Origin: Plantago major
Lineage: Eukaryota; Streptophyta; Magnoliopsida; Lamiales; Plantaginaceae
Direction: 5' to 3'
Length of the DNA stretch: 64,000 nucleotides
Assembly (NCBI GenBank): GCA_026545765.1
Contig: CM048840.1
Location: 29,764,765-29,828,764 of the forward strand
Below are positions 45,013 through 56,767 of the stretch, one piece after another (the first letter of the stretch is position 1; each line of letters starts with the position of its first letter). Both the position numbers and the translations under genes were made by a program. The notes below the pieces were generated by a model, which had not been told where the DNA came from, ran no database searches, and saw only the letters and a program-made list of their open reading frames with translations.

Positions 45013-45799
45013 AGAAGGAGTGTGGCAACGACTGTCACCTTCCTTTATCTTGTCGATCTGTTTTTTGTGTTTGTTTTTTGAAAAGGCCTCGAAGCCCTCA
45101 AGTTGTAATTCGATTTCCGTCAAATCAATACAACTGTGATTTCATAAACATTGTTAATAATCATGTCCTTCGAATCTCATGATTCGAACAGGCCATGAAG
45201 ATATTTAACTACTCGATCCGAAACTAGATCATACACTGATCCGGATCGGATTAACACAATCAAGCAGTGTCCGACCTTGACAAAGGCAAATACGCTTTTA
45301 TTAAAACAGGAGTACAGAATTACAAAGTCAGGGTCCGAAGAGACCTAATCGAGCTTACAAAAACAAGCTCCTATTATATCCCTTTTCTACTTCTACAGCG
45401 AAGCTTCTTAATTAACCCTGGTCTACCGAACTAAACCCCGTCCGAGCACTATTAACTTTATCTGTGGGCGCTCTGAAGGAAGAAGGAATTCCACCATCCC
45501 AACTTTGATTGCTTACTGACAAAGATTTCGAAGCCCCCTTCGGACGATCTAAAGACTAAAGAAATGGACGAGATAACTGAGGCCATTCAATGCTTCCAGA
45601 AAGGATACTTCATCACTTCTGAACGAAAGAGAGCTCCGAAGCAAGCAAGAAGCACTATAACAATCCGGATCGCCTCTTACCAAATACTATAAATACATCC
45701 CAGATTCAGAGTATTTGGAAGGCGACCAACCCGGATAGTCGGATTAACCCAAGTCACTCCGGAGGCTCCCGTTGGTCCAAGTTCCAACAAGACCGGCAT

Positions 45800-46150
45800 A
45801 GTCAGGAACTCCGTCCCAGAATTGCAAGTCGCTCCCTCGAGCCTTCAAATCTGGAACGCAGCCACCAACAAGGCCGAGCTGCTTGGACGAAAGACCTTAG
45901 GTGTAAGACAAACGAGTTACCAGAAAGGTTACTTCCGGAAGTCCCCAATGATCCGACTCCAAACAAGCTCAGCACTGTCGGGGACTCCTTTCCAGAATTG
46001 CAAGTAGCTCCCTCGAGCCTTCAATCCTGGAAACAAAGTCACCAACAGAACCGAACTGCTCGGATACGTATCTTCAAGGACGAGCTAAAAGACCTACTAA
46101 AAGGGATACATCTCCCTCAATCCGAGAAACGAACAACTAGACACAGCAGG
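45800..46150. repeat. Two-copy ~176-bp tandem repeat
   Basis: Segments starting AGAATTGCAAGT at 45820 and 45996 share GCTCCCTCGAGCCTTCAA and a downstream CGAGCTGCT/CGAACTGCT phrase, with a period of 176 bp. They create two look-alike short frames (MQVAPSSLQ...), which I do not consider genes. Confidence 0.65.
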
Positions 46151-46330
46151 ATTGGTAGAAAGCCTTCCAACATCTCGGGCGATTTTTTACGACCGAACCA
46201 CGAAATACTGGAAGGGAGTCTACCAAACCAATTATGCCGACTTGTTTCCCCCCGGGCACATACCCAGAGCGGAATGCCTCGGATGCATTGAGGTTCAAAA
46301 ACAACTATTTGAAGATCCCCAAACCATCCA

Positions 46331-46396
46331 GCTAATCTACCTCTCCGGGGCTAAAGTCGTGGATATAGAGCACAGCCCCGGAGAAAGAAGATTAGC
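46331..46396. repeat. Hairpin unit of Tat-2
   Basis: Outer stem GCTAATC (46331-46337) with GATTAGC (46390-46396); inner stem CTCCGGGGCT (46343-46352) with AGCCCCGGAG (46374-46383); loop about 21 bases. Matches the three Tat-1 hairpins, with compensating stem changes. It lies downstream of the 3' ends of both pol and the antisense gene. Confidence 0.8.
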
Positions 46397-47440
46397 CTGA
46401 CGATTAGAGGAATTGATTGGCAAAGATTTCAGGCCTCACTCGGCACGGACCGTATCCTCGAAGATCCGAGGCTGGCTTTCCGAGCAATTTAATTTCCAAA
46501 AATCTCACCGTGAACCAACCCGGGTAGACTTCCGAAGCATCGAAGAAACCCTTGGGACAAGATCATGCGCAAGAGTGATGGCATAAACATGCTCACCAGC
46601 CGCTCGGACTCGAGCTCCGGACCTTTGGTTACTATAAAAGGGAGAAAATGTCCTAATGAAAAGCCGTACAAAGCAGAGGTATATATAGAAAGAGAGGACC
46701 AATTAGAAGCGGACACATGTCCCAGCTAGCTACCGGAAATGGGCTTGGGCCGAACATGGGCCTGGCTCTTCGGCTTCCATTGGCCCAACCCAATAATCCA
46801 TACATACGGTCGGGCACATTGACTAAGTTCCTCACTCGAACGTATCAGCTCGGGGCTGACATGACAACATCCGAAGCAACTGTGATTCGTATAAAGTCAC
46901 CCTATACTTAATGCTGATCATCTTCTCACTCTCTCACAAGTCTGTATGACTCAGGATGACAAACCAAGTCAACGTCCGAATCGACGCTACTTACCACGAT
47001 ACAAGGAAATTCTTTTTGTCGCAAGCTTTGTCACTCTAAGACGTCGCTCCGAACCGCTCGTGATCCGGCTCACTTCTATTAAAGATTCCGATTCGGATGG
47101 GTACAATGATTGATCGTCCCCCAAGACCTGCAAAGGAGAAGTTGCATCAGGCAAATTAACGTTCTGGCGGTTTGAATCTCAAGGGTTCGGACCCATTATC
47201 CGAGTTTATGAGAGTTAATGAGCTACCAAACAGATATATGGGATTCATCGCGCAAGAATGTAAACAGAAGCATTTAGCATTTCAACAACAAGAATAGTTC
47301 CGAGCCACCAATGGGCCCGGACCAACAACATTCATCGAGTCGGGTATATGGTTTTACAAAAAGATGATGAGCAAAAAAGACAACATTGTTTTCAGGACCG
47401 AAGGCACACTACTACAAAAAACCCGGGGCATACCCCGTCT

Positions 47441-50388
47441 TTACTGCCTTCGCCGCTCGGACGAACTAGGCTGAGACCGAGAGGGACCCCCCGTATCCTT
47501 CTCCGGAGGCGCTTGACCTTGCTGTTGGGCTGCCTGGGCTAACCTCCGTTCTCTCCGAGCCTCAACCTCTTTCAAGAAGGCCGGACATTGTTGCATCAAG
47601 TCTAGGTCCAGATCGAAGCCACGAACAGGCCCAGGCAGAGTCAGCCAGTCTCGGTTGTGTTCCAAGTGATCCTCCAAAGGAACGAAAACACTGGACATAA
47701 GCACCCGAGGGACGAAGGGTGGGAGATACGGACCGCCATGATTGTACTTCTTGCCCTCCGACTCGTCGCAGACCAGCTCCACAAATTCACATTTGAGCAG
47801 GTCTTCGTCCAAGACACCCTCCGGAGCAAAGTCCGATCCGTCTCCATTCTTAAAGGCGGACACTCCCTCAGCCTCCAAGTCGCAGTCATCCGGTATCCAA
47901 CCCTTCCTCCGGCACTGGTCCACAGCTGCATCGAACCCATCTTGACGGGCCTCGTCATACTTCGACTCGAACAAAAACTTGCAGGAGTCCGAATCAAGGA
48001 AATCTTGAGCAGCCCTTGTCCGGACCCCCAGAAGCTCTTTCAGCATCATATCCTTGAAAGTCCGAGAGACACCCACGAACTCGTCCAAACTATCTTGGTG
48101 CACTTTCAAGTCAGTTTCCAAAGATCGGATGGCACTTTTCATCTTGGCAGTCTCCGACTCGGCCTCCTGTTTAGCAGCTATGGCCTTCTTTAGCCGCTCC
48201 GAAGTGCTGTTCAACCGGGACGTTTCAATCGCCCGGGCAGCCTCAGCCTTAGCCAAATCTTCTTCCAAGGTGGCTCTCCGAGCAGCTACCAGAGAGCATG
48301 CTTCAACAGCAGCAGCAAGCTAAAAACAAAAACGAAACATCGGAAGTGTTAGATACCTCCGAACCACAAGAAGATGTAAAACCAACGGAAAATTTAAACT
48401 CACTTTGCGCTGAGCGGCAGTTAACTCCGAAATCCGCTCCAACTCCGAGGCAGCAACCAACCGAGCAACTTCAGCATCCGAATCCAGCTCGGGCGCCTCG
48501 CTCATCTTTCCCTTGCCTTTCTTGGCGGGAGGATTCGGACCTTCGGAGGAGCGCTTTTTTCCAGCTGCAGCGCTCGATCCGCTGGCGGGATCTCGAGACA
48601 CGGATCTAGGAGGCTTCCTCGAGCCCTTAGACCCGACCACCTTACCCTTGTCCGGAGTAGGGATAGTTTGGGCCTCTTCGCCCGCAGCAGCTCTCCGAGA
48701 TTCCTCCACTCGGAACACGGCAGCATTTCTTGGCTCATCCATCGGGAGTACGGTGGAAGTCTTGATAATTTGGGTCCGGGAACCCTCTGCCAACTCCTTC
48801 CGCTGCGCAGCATTTTGTTGACGCTTCAACTCCCGCATGGTTGACATCGTATACTCGAACCAAAAAGCTGCACATCCGAATCACAATGAGTTGCAAAATA
48901 CAAAAGAATCTACAAATGGTAACTACATAGTCGACAAACCGAATCGGACAACCAACCAGAGGTAGAGAGAAACCACTTACTCAAATCCTCCATATTGTCA
49001 CAAAAACTTGGCTCGGACAAGCCGGCCAAGTAAGGCAGAGGCTGACATATCAGCCCTCGGAAGAAGTACTTTTCCGGCTCTTGACTCCGATGGAGCGCTT
49101 GCATCCATAGGGGGACATTCCGGCTTCGGTTTGGCAGCTTGCCTCGGAAGAATTTCCTCGCAAATTGCCACTTGGCCCTCTTCGCTTCGGATTGCCCGGG
49201 CTTCAGAGCCGGACGGACAAAAATGTACCTCTTGAACCATTGGATTCCCAACGAGGACAGGGGGTCAACAAAAAACGTGTACGCCTGGCGACATACGAAC
49301 GTATAGAACCATGCGTTCCTATTACTTACACTTATGTTGAATAATTTACGAAAATTATCGAATGTGACCGGGATGCCTTTATATTTACATAACACTCCGA
49401 AGCACATCAGATTTCCGAGGGAGTTGGGGATGATCTGGTGCGGACTCAACCCCATGCTATTCAAGATCTCCAGAAACTCGGACGATACGGGCAGGCGCCA
49501 CCCGCAATGGAGGCTTATCTCATGAAAACACATATAGCTCGGAGGCGGATTATAAAAAGCATGAGACTCGTCCGGAACAAGAATCTCCACACACTCCGGG
49601 ATTTCATATCTCCTCCGGAGCTCATCCACTTCCTCGGCTCGGATGGTTGAGGCACAAGTAGGCAAAGTACCGTCCTCATTCAACTCGCCCTTCCTCAGAC
49701 TCTCCGGACGCTCTTCCTCAGCCATCTGCCGACTCGGCCCTGCTTGCCCAGCAGATTCCACACGGAGCATATGAGCGGCTAGCTCTACACTTTCTTCCGC
49801 TTCGGAACCAGAATCTTGGGCCCGCACACCTTCTTCTGCCTCATCTTCCTCGGATGAGGACGCTAACTCTACGACAGTCTGAAGAGGCACAACGACATGC
49901 ACACGATCCTCCTCACCCTCTTCGAAGATGCCCAAATTGGGAGGTGCTTCCGAGGTATCATGAACTTCCTCGATGATCGGCGCCTGCGGATCTGGAACGA
50001 ACGGGACTCGATTAGGATTACTCCTAAAATTATAACCAAGGTTGCGAATTAAAGATCGGATCTCTACCGGAAGTTCGGATTCTTGGCCAGCCCGAGCCGG
50101 GCGACGAGTTTCTATAACTCGCGAACTTGTTTCTTGAGCCGCTACAATAACCTGCACATGGGACACTCGCAGGTAATCCCGACGCCTCAGAGGACCAGGA
50201 TCCGGAACAACTAACCGAAGTAAGGAACTTACCTCGGGCTCTTCCCGGCTCGGATGGGGCGCTTGTTCCACCTCCATTACTTCGTCGTCATCTACGATCT
50301 CAATTTCCTCGGAGCTATCGGTAAAAGATATCGCTTCGGAGTCATATCCCTCAACCTCGGATCGATTTTGGCTATCACTCTCGGACAT
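47441..50388 (-). CDS. Antisense extra gene of Tat-2, three coding exons, 916 codons
   Basis: Exon 1 50388-48981 (ATG at 50386-50388), intron 48980-48868 (donor GTAAGT, acceptor GTGCAG), exon 2 48867-48404, intron 48403-48321/48320 (donor GTGAGT, acceptor TTTTTAG), exon 3 48319-47441. Joined length 2751 nt, no internal stop. Residues 1-250 are acidic and disordered. About 250-460 is a folded-looking domain (YEIPECVEILVPDES, SLHCGWRLPVSSEFLEIL, WFYTFVCRQAYTFFV) resembling what Pfam calls a putative gypsy-type transposon domain (Transposase_28), named from memory. Exon 2 has nuclear-signal-like clusters (GKKRSS, AKKGKGK). Exon 3 starts with a coiled coil and has FVPRVLMSSVFVP. A 5'-UTR intron (50656-50390) is plausible. 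Extra antisense ORFs are known in Tat-group elements; the function is unknown. Confidence 0.82.
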
Positions 50389-50800
50389 CCTAGGGAAAGG
50401 AGAAAGCAATTTCGTAAGCTTTAAGATGACAGTCCGAGAGGTCGTTTATGTATATTAAAGTGGCCAGTTTATAGCCAACACTACTGGCTTTCCCAGGCGA
50501 AGTTAGTTCGGAGTCAGTACGATGCTGATTCGGCGTTAGTCAACATTGAGAACGTATGGAGTATTAGAACTATAATACACATCATAAGCATGCATCCGAG
50601 CAACTAGAAGATGAAAACAATGCGTACAAATGATAAGACGAGACAAGTAAACTTACTTGGACTCGGATGATTAGATGGAAATGCTCGCTTCAGATGCAAT
50701 CTCGCTTCGGATCTCTCGTCGCTTCGGATTGATGGTAGTCGCTTGATACACTCGAATTTGAAAATTCTCTCTAAACGGTGCAAAATGAACCGGCCAACCC

Positions 50801-50814
50801 CTCTATTTATAGAG
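50801..50814 (-). promoter_or_regulatory. TATA box of the antisense gene
   Basis: The minus strand reads CTCTATAAATAGAG, a textbook plant TATA box (TATAAATA at 50811-50804). A start site about 30 nt downstream (near 50775) would give a leader with a possible intron, donor GTAAGT at 50656-50651 and acceptor CCCTAG ending at 50390, one base before the ATG. Confidence 0.65.
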
Positions 50815-51431
50815 GGTCATATTGGGAACTCCAACCGTCACGATTTTTCGGGATTAAATCTCAATCGTAGATCAAAAATCATCCAACGGCATAGTACAAT
50901 TATACCAAGAGAAATGACGAATTGGTACAACAAATTTACCTCTTGGATAGACAAATACAACAACTCTCTCTCTCTCGGGCGGCAGACAACACGAGAGTTC
51001 CGGAGTATCCTCTTCTCGGACGCCTAGCGGCTTATCAGTCCAACATAATTTGCCCACACAAGGAACCTCGTTTACTCGAGCGATTACACTTCGGACCTTC
51101 CCTTGACCACAGAGGTTGGTTCGGACGGGACACGCACCTACGGTCCACCACCGTAGCTCATCAAAGGTACACTACCGATGTTCGGAGCCTAAACTTAGTC
51201 TCGATTACAAATACCCTTTTTTATTTTTTCTTCACTTCGTTGCCCTTCGGACCCAGCCCCTCGGATGGCAACGATGTTTTAGAAAAAGAAAAAGGGGAGA
51301 GAGACTAAGTCGTGGCCACAATCTGAATTACACCTTTTTCAACTCGTTTAGCGGATTGATCAAGAACGGATCCTTCTTCAAACTTCCAAGCCAATAGTTC
51401 CACAACTATCTTCTACTAAGATACTTGGAAA
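50815..51431. other. Region upstream of the antisense gene / 3' UTR of Tat-2
   Basis: Non-coding. A long purine tract (51281-51305, AGAAAAAGAAAAAGGGGAG...) lies about 140 bp before the true polypurine tract and could be a second plus-strand priming site. On the minus strand this is the promoter-proximal region of the antisense gene. Confidence 0.5.
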
Positions 51432-51444
51432 CTAGGGGGACATA
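51432..51444 (+). other. Tat-2 polypurine tract
   Basis: CTAGGGGGACATA lies directly before the 3' LTR start TGTTGATACGG (51445), the expected plus-strand DNA priming site. Confidence 0.75.
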
Positions 51445-52378
51445 TGTTGATACGGAAATATGTCCAATCCGTCATAAAGGACCTAGGAACGAATCCTAAG
51501 GCATCCAATGGATCCGAGACACTTTGGTTCGAGCCAACGGTCCAATCCGGGCAGACCAACCATGGTCCGGCCCACATTGAAAGAAAGGGACGAAGGATTT
51601 GGACCTACAAGGCCCGACCCGGAACCATAGGTCCGACCCACCTTGGTCCGAGCCTCTCTGGGTTAGGAGCATAGTGCTAAGTCAGTACCCTCTCCGACCC
51701 AAGGACTCCGATCCGGATGTCAACTCGGATCCAGCATGACCATCTCATAAAGCAACCAAGCAAATGGGCACCAAAGAGTGAGATGTCCGAACCCAGGAGC
51801 TCCGAATCGGAAGAGTTGGACACGCAGGAGAACTTCCTCAGCTGACAACCAAATATGGTCCGGACCAATCGTCCGGACCCATCTCTCCGAACCTGTGAAC
51901 TCGGCAGAACTAGTCACATCCTCAAGAACTCTCCCAATAATGACCAAATTACCCCTAAAGCCCAAGATGGCATGGGCTAAAGCTTCATTATTGGGCTATG
52001 GGCCTCATATTAGCATTGGTGGCTCAATCTTGGCCGTACACATGGCGCAATCCTAGCAACCCCTCCATTTTGATGATAGCCTATAAAAAGGCACACATCG
52101 CCACAAGATCAAGTAAGTTATCTTACAAGTCACATCACGACCCCAATCCCGAGCATTATACAGAGTTGATCTTCAGTCACTCTCGAGTAAAGTCTCATCC
52201 CGGTTTGACACTTAGCAAACCGGGCACTAACTCCCCACTCAAGTGTGTGTCCTTACATCAAGTAGTTGGTCATTTGGTTCTTACGCATTGGTCCTTACCT
52301 AGCGAGGAGCTTCTTACCTTGGCACCCATTAGTGGAGTTGATTAAAAACTAAGTAGTTGGGGAGTTACACCCTCAACA
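51445..52378 (+). repeat. Tat-2 3' LTR (934 bp)
   Basis: TGTTGATACGG to CTCAACA, followed by the right target copy GTATG. About 97-98% identical to the 5' LTR by eye, with a 10-bp deletion near 51503 and a shortened poly-C run near 52231. Confidence 0.92.
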
Positions 52379-52383
52379 GTATG

Positions 52384-53437
52384 ATACATTGGCCAGATAA
52401 CTACTAGAAAGTGGTTTCACGAAAGGAGATGTTGATAAAACACTCTTCACATTGAACCATGATGGGAAACTACTTTTAGTTCAGGTATATGTTGATGACA
52501 TTATATTTGGATCTAAAGACAAGCAACTTTGTGAAGACTTTGCTGAACTTATGAAATGTAAATTTGAGATGAGCATGATGTGAGAATTGAATTACTTCCT
52601 AGGGCTGAAAGTCAAGCAACTCAATGAAGGAATATTCATTAGTCAAACAAAGTATGCAAAAGACATGCTCAACAAGTTCAATCTAAAGCCTTCTGAAAAG
52701 AATGCTAAGATACCTATGAGAATTGGAACCAAAATAACCTATACTGAATCTAACAAGAGTGTTGAAGAACACAAGTATAGGAAATTGATTGGGTCTCTAC
52801 TGTACCTCACTGCAAGTAGACCTGATATTCAATATGCAGTTGGAGTGTGTGCTAGATTTCAGACAAATTCAATGCAATCACACTACAGCATTGCTATGAA
52901 AATATTGAGGTATGTAAAAGGTACTGTAGAAGTTGGATTGTGGTATCCAAAGGATAGTGATTAAGTTTGGTTGGCTATTCAGATGCCGACTATGCTGGAT
53001 CATTGCTTGATAGAAAAAGCACCTCAGGAACTTGTCAATTTCTTGGTGCTAGATTGATATCTTGGTTCAGCAAGAAACAAAATTCAATTGCCACATCTAC
53101 CAAAAAGGCTGAATATATTGCTGCTGGGTGTTGTGCTTCACATATATTGTGGATACAACAACTCAGAGACTATAGACTCAATGAAGAGAAAACTCCCATT
53201 TTCTGTGACAACACAAGTGCTATTGCCATAACTCAGAATCCTAAGTTTCATACAAGAACAAAGCACATTGATGTTACACACCACTTCATCAGAGACCATG
53301 TTGAAAAAAGCAATATAGAGGTAGTCAAGATTGGCACTGAAGACCAACTTGCAGATATCTTCACTAAGCCACTACAAGAAAGTAGATTCTTAGCCTTAAG
53401 ACATAGTCTTGGACTAATGGAGCTACCAAAGAACTGA
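52384..53437 (+). pseudogene. SIRE-A pol, second part: end of reverse transcriptase and RNase H
   Basis: Continues SIRE-A pol after Tat-2. Catalytic YVDD is at 52488-52499. In-frame stops occur at the position after TLAR and after FEMSMM. 52587-52964 carries NYFLGLKVKQL and RPDIQYAVGVCARF. A frameshift near 52965 leads into RNase H (52967-53437): YSDADYAG (D), KKAEYIAAG (E), IFCDNTSAI (D), RTKHIDVTHHF (D), and the C-terminal ADIFTKPLQESRF. The RNase H piece itself is uninterrupted. Confidence 0.88.
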
Positions 53438-54212
53438 CAAAGTTTAGATATCTGAAGAAGATATCAAAGGAGAGAGAAGAGGAATCTGGAACGAGTATCC
53501 AGAAAAGAGGAATCTGGAACGGGTATCCAGAAACCAAAGGCTAAAGGGTAAAATGGCTATTTGAAGATTTCTGAGACGGGTACTCGGATATCTAGATCAC
53601 TCAGTGAGGGGGAACACAAAAGAGAATAGTACAACTGTTTACAGTCAAGTACTATCTTGAAATTTGTATTATTTCTATCTTTGTGTAAAACTGTGAAAAG
53701 ACAACAAGTATAAGATAGACTCAGATACAAACAGTGTTCTCATTCACACATAAACGTGACTCAGATAGCTAATAGCCAAAATTCATTAAATGGGCATAAT
53801 TACAATTGCTGATTGTGATTATTGCTGAAGAAGCAATGGCGACCCTTGTTGAAAGGGGCAATTGATCTTAACAGCGGAGATTAATTCTCTGTAAATAGTG
53901 GACTATAGAAATTCAGCGTGGCCCACTATGCATTTAATGCCGAACAAACTTTTACCCACGCCTTACTGCAATTCACAGATACGTACATACAAAACCAATT
54001 TGTATGTATATGTTTGTTAGAATTACGTTGCTATATATATAGGATTTTGGCAAAAGAAATCACTTTCGCCTGATCCGACATTTTACCTTGCTCAAGAATA
54101 GCAAAAACCATTCTTCAACCTCTGCAAATCTCTGTTAGTTTTTTTGCAAAGAATCACTAATCTCTCACCCAAATCTCTTTCAGACTTTCAAACACTTGCA
54201 CTATATAAAGAG
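53438..54212 (+). other. SIRE-A spacer between pol and extra gene
   Basis: 775 bp, non-coding, conserved with SIRE-B 24062-24842. Contains a 31-bp duplication (around 53479-53535, with GGAATCTGGAACG twice), a purine tract AGTGAGGGGGAACAC (53603-53617) resembling a polypurine tract, and a TATA-like TATATATATAGG near 54032-54043 about 170 bp before the ATG, which could start a separate transcript. Confidence 0.55.
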
Positions 54213-55927
54213 ATGGCTCCTAAACGTTCGTCTACCCAGAAATCCCAATCTTCTACCACTGGTACTGCTGAAAAGCAAGCACCAGAGTTGGTTATAGTGA
54301 ACAATCGATTGGTAGGAGACTTTAATCCCGATCATTGGACTTCAAATCACAGGATGATTTGGGGTGGTGCCATGATTGAGGAGTACCTCACGGCTGCTGT
54401 TGAAAACCAAGCTGATAGGAAACTGATTCTTGACATGCTTGAAAAGGCACAAATCAAGGGTTTTCTATCTGCTCTTCCCAGTGGAATTTCTTCACTGGAT
54501 GTGTTAGAATTCTACAACAACTCCAGGATTATATCCTGTGTTTCTAAAGGCACTGCAATAGTGTCTATAAAAACTAAGGTCCAAGGAAAGGAAATCCTTC
54601 TGGACTTAACAACTTTCTGTAAGTTGTTTGATCTTCAAAATGTTGGAAAGGATTTTGAAATAGACACCAAGGATGAAGATCTCCTTGAAGGTGTAAAACA
54701 GCTGTACAGTGGTGTGTGTGACACTGATAAACAAGATACGCCCACTGATTTCAAGCTTGCTGACATCAGAACCAGACATCTGTTAGTTCACTGGGATGTG
54801 TTGGTATGCATTCTTCACAGATGCTTTGATGGTCTACAAGGAGGTGCTGACCAGATAAGCCAAGAACGCTGGATTATGATGTTCTTGTTGCAACAACAAG
54901 ACAAAAGGATGGAAAACCCTTTCAATTGGGGCAAGTACGCCTTTATGAAGTTTGTAAAGAAGATTCAAGGCTTTGAGCCTAAAATCGCTAAGGGAATTGC
55001 TGAGCCAAAGGCCACAGTGAGCTATGGTCTAAAGATATGCTACTTACTGGAGAAGCTTGGCATTGAGCTCAGAGAGAAGGCTGACATAGCCAACAGTAAC
55101 CTACTCAGAGAAAATATACGAACTTGATGAAAAAGGTTACTGGATCTCAGAAAGGTTCCAAGAAGCGAAAGACTGAAGAGGTATCTAAGGGAAAAGTTGC
55201 GACCAAAAAGCCCGGAACTTCACGAAAGAAGTCTACTGGCAAATCAGAAGACACATCCATTGTGGTTATCGATTCCCAGATACCTGCCGCCACTGCAGAT
55301 AAACTCATCAATGCAGATGAACTCATCAATGCTGCAAAAGAGGTATCGACTACTGAACAAGTAGACTCAGCAAGAGAAAGTGCTTTCAGAAACGTCAAGA
55401 CTACTGCCGAAAACCTTGCTGATGAACTTATCAATGCTGTTAAAGAAAGTAGTGGTAGATACCAAGCCCTATCTGCAGAAACCGCAGGGATTATGGACCA
55501 ATCAGTTCCTAATGCTGATGAGAGCTCTGACGATAAAGATGATGATTTAGTCATCTCTCAAGTCCTAGAGAAATCAAAAAGGGCTAAGGTTACTGAAAAA
55601 GTAACTAGTGTAGAGGTATCTGAAGAAGAACCTACACCACAGGTTGCGGAACAAGCACCTGTATCAAAGGTTGCTGAAGAAGCAACTGTGTCCAAGGTCA
55701 CTGGACAAATTACACCATCAGAGCAAGAAAGACTGAAGCATATTGAAGATTCTCTGATGACCGATACTCTAGTGTTGGAGGATAATGCCATTGCCTCAAC
55801 ACTTAATAGTCTATCTCAAGCACAACAACCACAACAGCCAGATGTGGATACTGCTGAAATGGTACTTGAGTTACAGATACCAGCATCTTTCCTTGCTGAA
55901 GAAAATCCTGCAAAAGAGCAGGTTCCC
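54213..55927 (+). pseudogene. SIRE-A extra gene, N-terminal part
   Basis: ATG at 54213 (MAPKRSSTQKSQSS). 304 codons are open, with NHRMIWGGAMIEEYL, LDVLEFYNNSRI, IRTRHLLVHWDVL, FMKFVKKIQGFEPKIAKG and LLEKLGIELREKADIAN. A small deletion near 55110 shifts the frame; 55124-55927 continues with the basic segment (KKPGTSRKKSTGK), repeated DELINA words, and a glutamate/serine/proline-rich tail until LARD-D interrupts it. No signal peptide or membrane helix, which argues against a true envelope protein. Closely similar to SIRE-B 24061-22440. Function unknown. Confidence 0.72.
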
Positions 55928-56705
55928 TGTAACGCCCCGAAAATTTACATTAACTTTTAAAAAGACAAGGGTGTTAAACCAATAATAGGAAGACAATCTA
56001 AAAGCTTTGAGAAGCTGAAATTTGAACAGTTGACTTGCGAAAACACTATTTTTACAAGCAGCGGATAAAAGTTACAAAACAAATCCCATTTATAACCCAC
56101 TTTCACTCAAGTTGCTGAACGTCTACCCGACTTGGTCCTCCACTAAACTCTGAAATCTACAAGAAGGTAACTAATCAAGTGTGAGATAAAACTCAGTGGG
56201 GTTCTGTGCTAAGTGAACAACGAATTATATAATAACGAAGTATGACTTTCAAAATCAAACGAATCATAATATAAGAATAATCGAAGAAAAACATATAACG
56301 AAGCGAATAAATTATCGTTGGTGCAGTCAACCTTTTAACCCCAATCCAAGCCCTTATTACTCCAGACAGGGTGCTACCACTGTCAAACGAAGACGAAGAC
56401 CCTGCCATGGTACAGGGGTGGAACACTACTACTCCCAAAGACCTCGGCGACTTCTGCCTCGCGTCTAGGGATAGTAAGCAGAGGTACTTCATGAACAACT
56501 CGACAGACACAACTGCCCAAGTACGTCCACTCAGAGACCCCCACCACAATTGCGCACATATCGGTCGAAGCGAATCAATCAATCAAATCAAACGAAGATC
56601 ATAATAAATCATATACATATATATCTTTTTAGAGCGGAAGCATGAGAAAAAGATTTGATGCAGTTTTCAAAACTTGATTTCATGAGTTTCACAATATTTG
56701 AGATG

Positions 56706-56767
<62 letters not shown>

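Larger units (their letters stand above)
45013..47440. other. Tat-2 region between convergent pol and antisense gene
   Basis: 2.4 kb, no supported coding frame on either strand. It holds a ~176-bp tandem duplication (45800-46150), one hairpin unit (46331-46396), and a conserved TATA-like pair near 46625-46695 (TATAAAAGGG on plus, TATATA on minus). The 3' ends of the sense and antisense transcripts must both fall here. TCCGA/TCGGA words are frequent. Confidence 0.6.
37937..52378 (+). mobile_element. Tat-2: nearly complete Ty3/gypsy (Tat group) element, 14.4 kb
   Basis: Flanked by a perfect target duplication GTATG (37932-37936 and 52379-52383). 5' LTR 37937-38884, 3' LTR 51445-52378. Order: LTR, primer site, gag, protease, reverse transcriptase, RNase H, second (archaeal-type) RNase H, integrase, non-coding region with a hairpin, an antisense spliced gene, polypurine tract, LTR. 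By eye the two LTRs differ by about 18 substitutions plus two length changes, so it inserted recently, after SIRE-A had decayed. Gag frameshifts and one pol frameshift make it probably non-autonomous now. Confidence 0.93.

Noticed and set aside
45822-46291. Two similar frames beginning MQVAPSSLQ
   Set aside because: They result from the 176-bp tandem duplication and share no open continuation.
47657-48193. 178-codon plus-strand frame opposite the antisense exon 3
   Set aside because: Shadow of the real minus-strand exon, which has clean splice junctions and motifs.
53603-54212. True 3' end of SIRE-A directly after pol
   Set aside because: Despite the polypurine-like tract, no LTR follows; the extra gene does, and in SIRE-B the LTR begins only at 18470.
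56193-56582. Minus-strand frame repeated at 60816-61121
   Set aside because: Conservation is explained by both lying in LARD-D LTR copies; no domain, signal or codon pattern supports coding.
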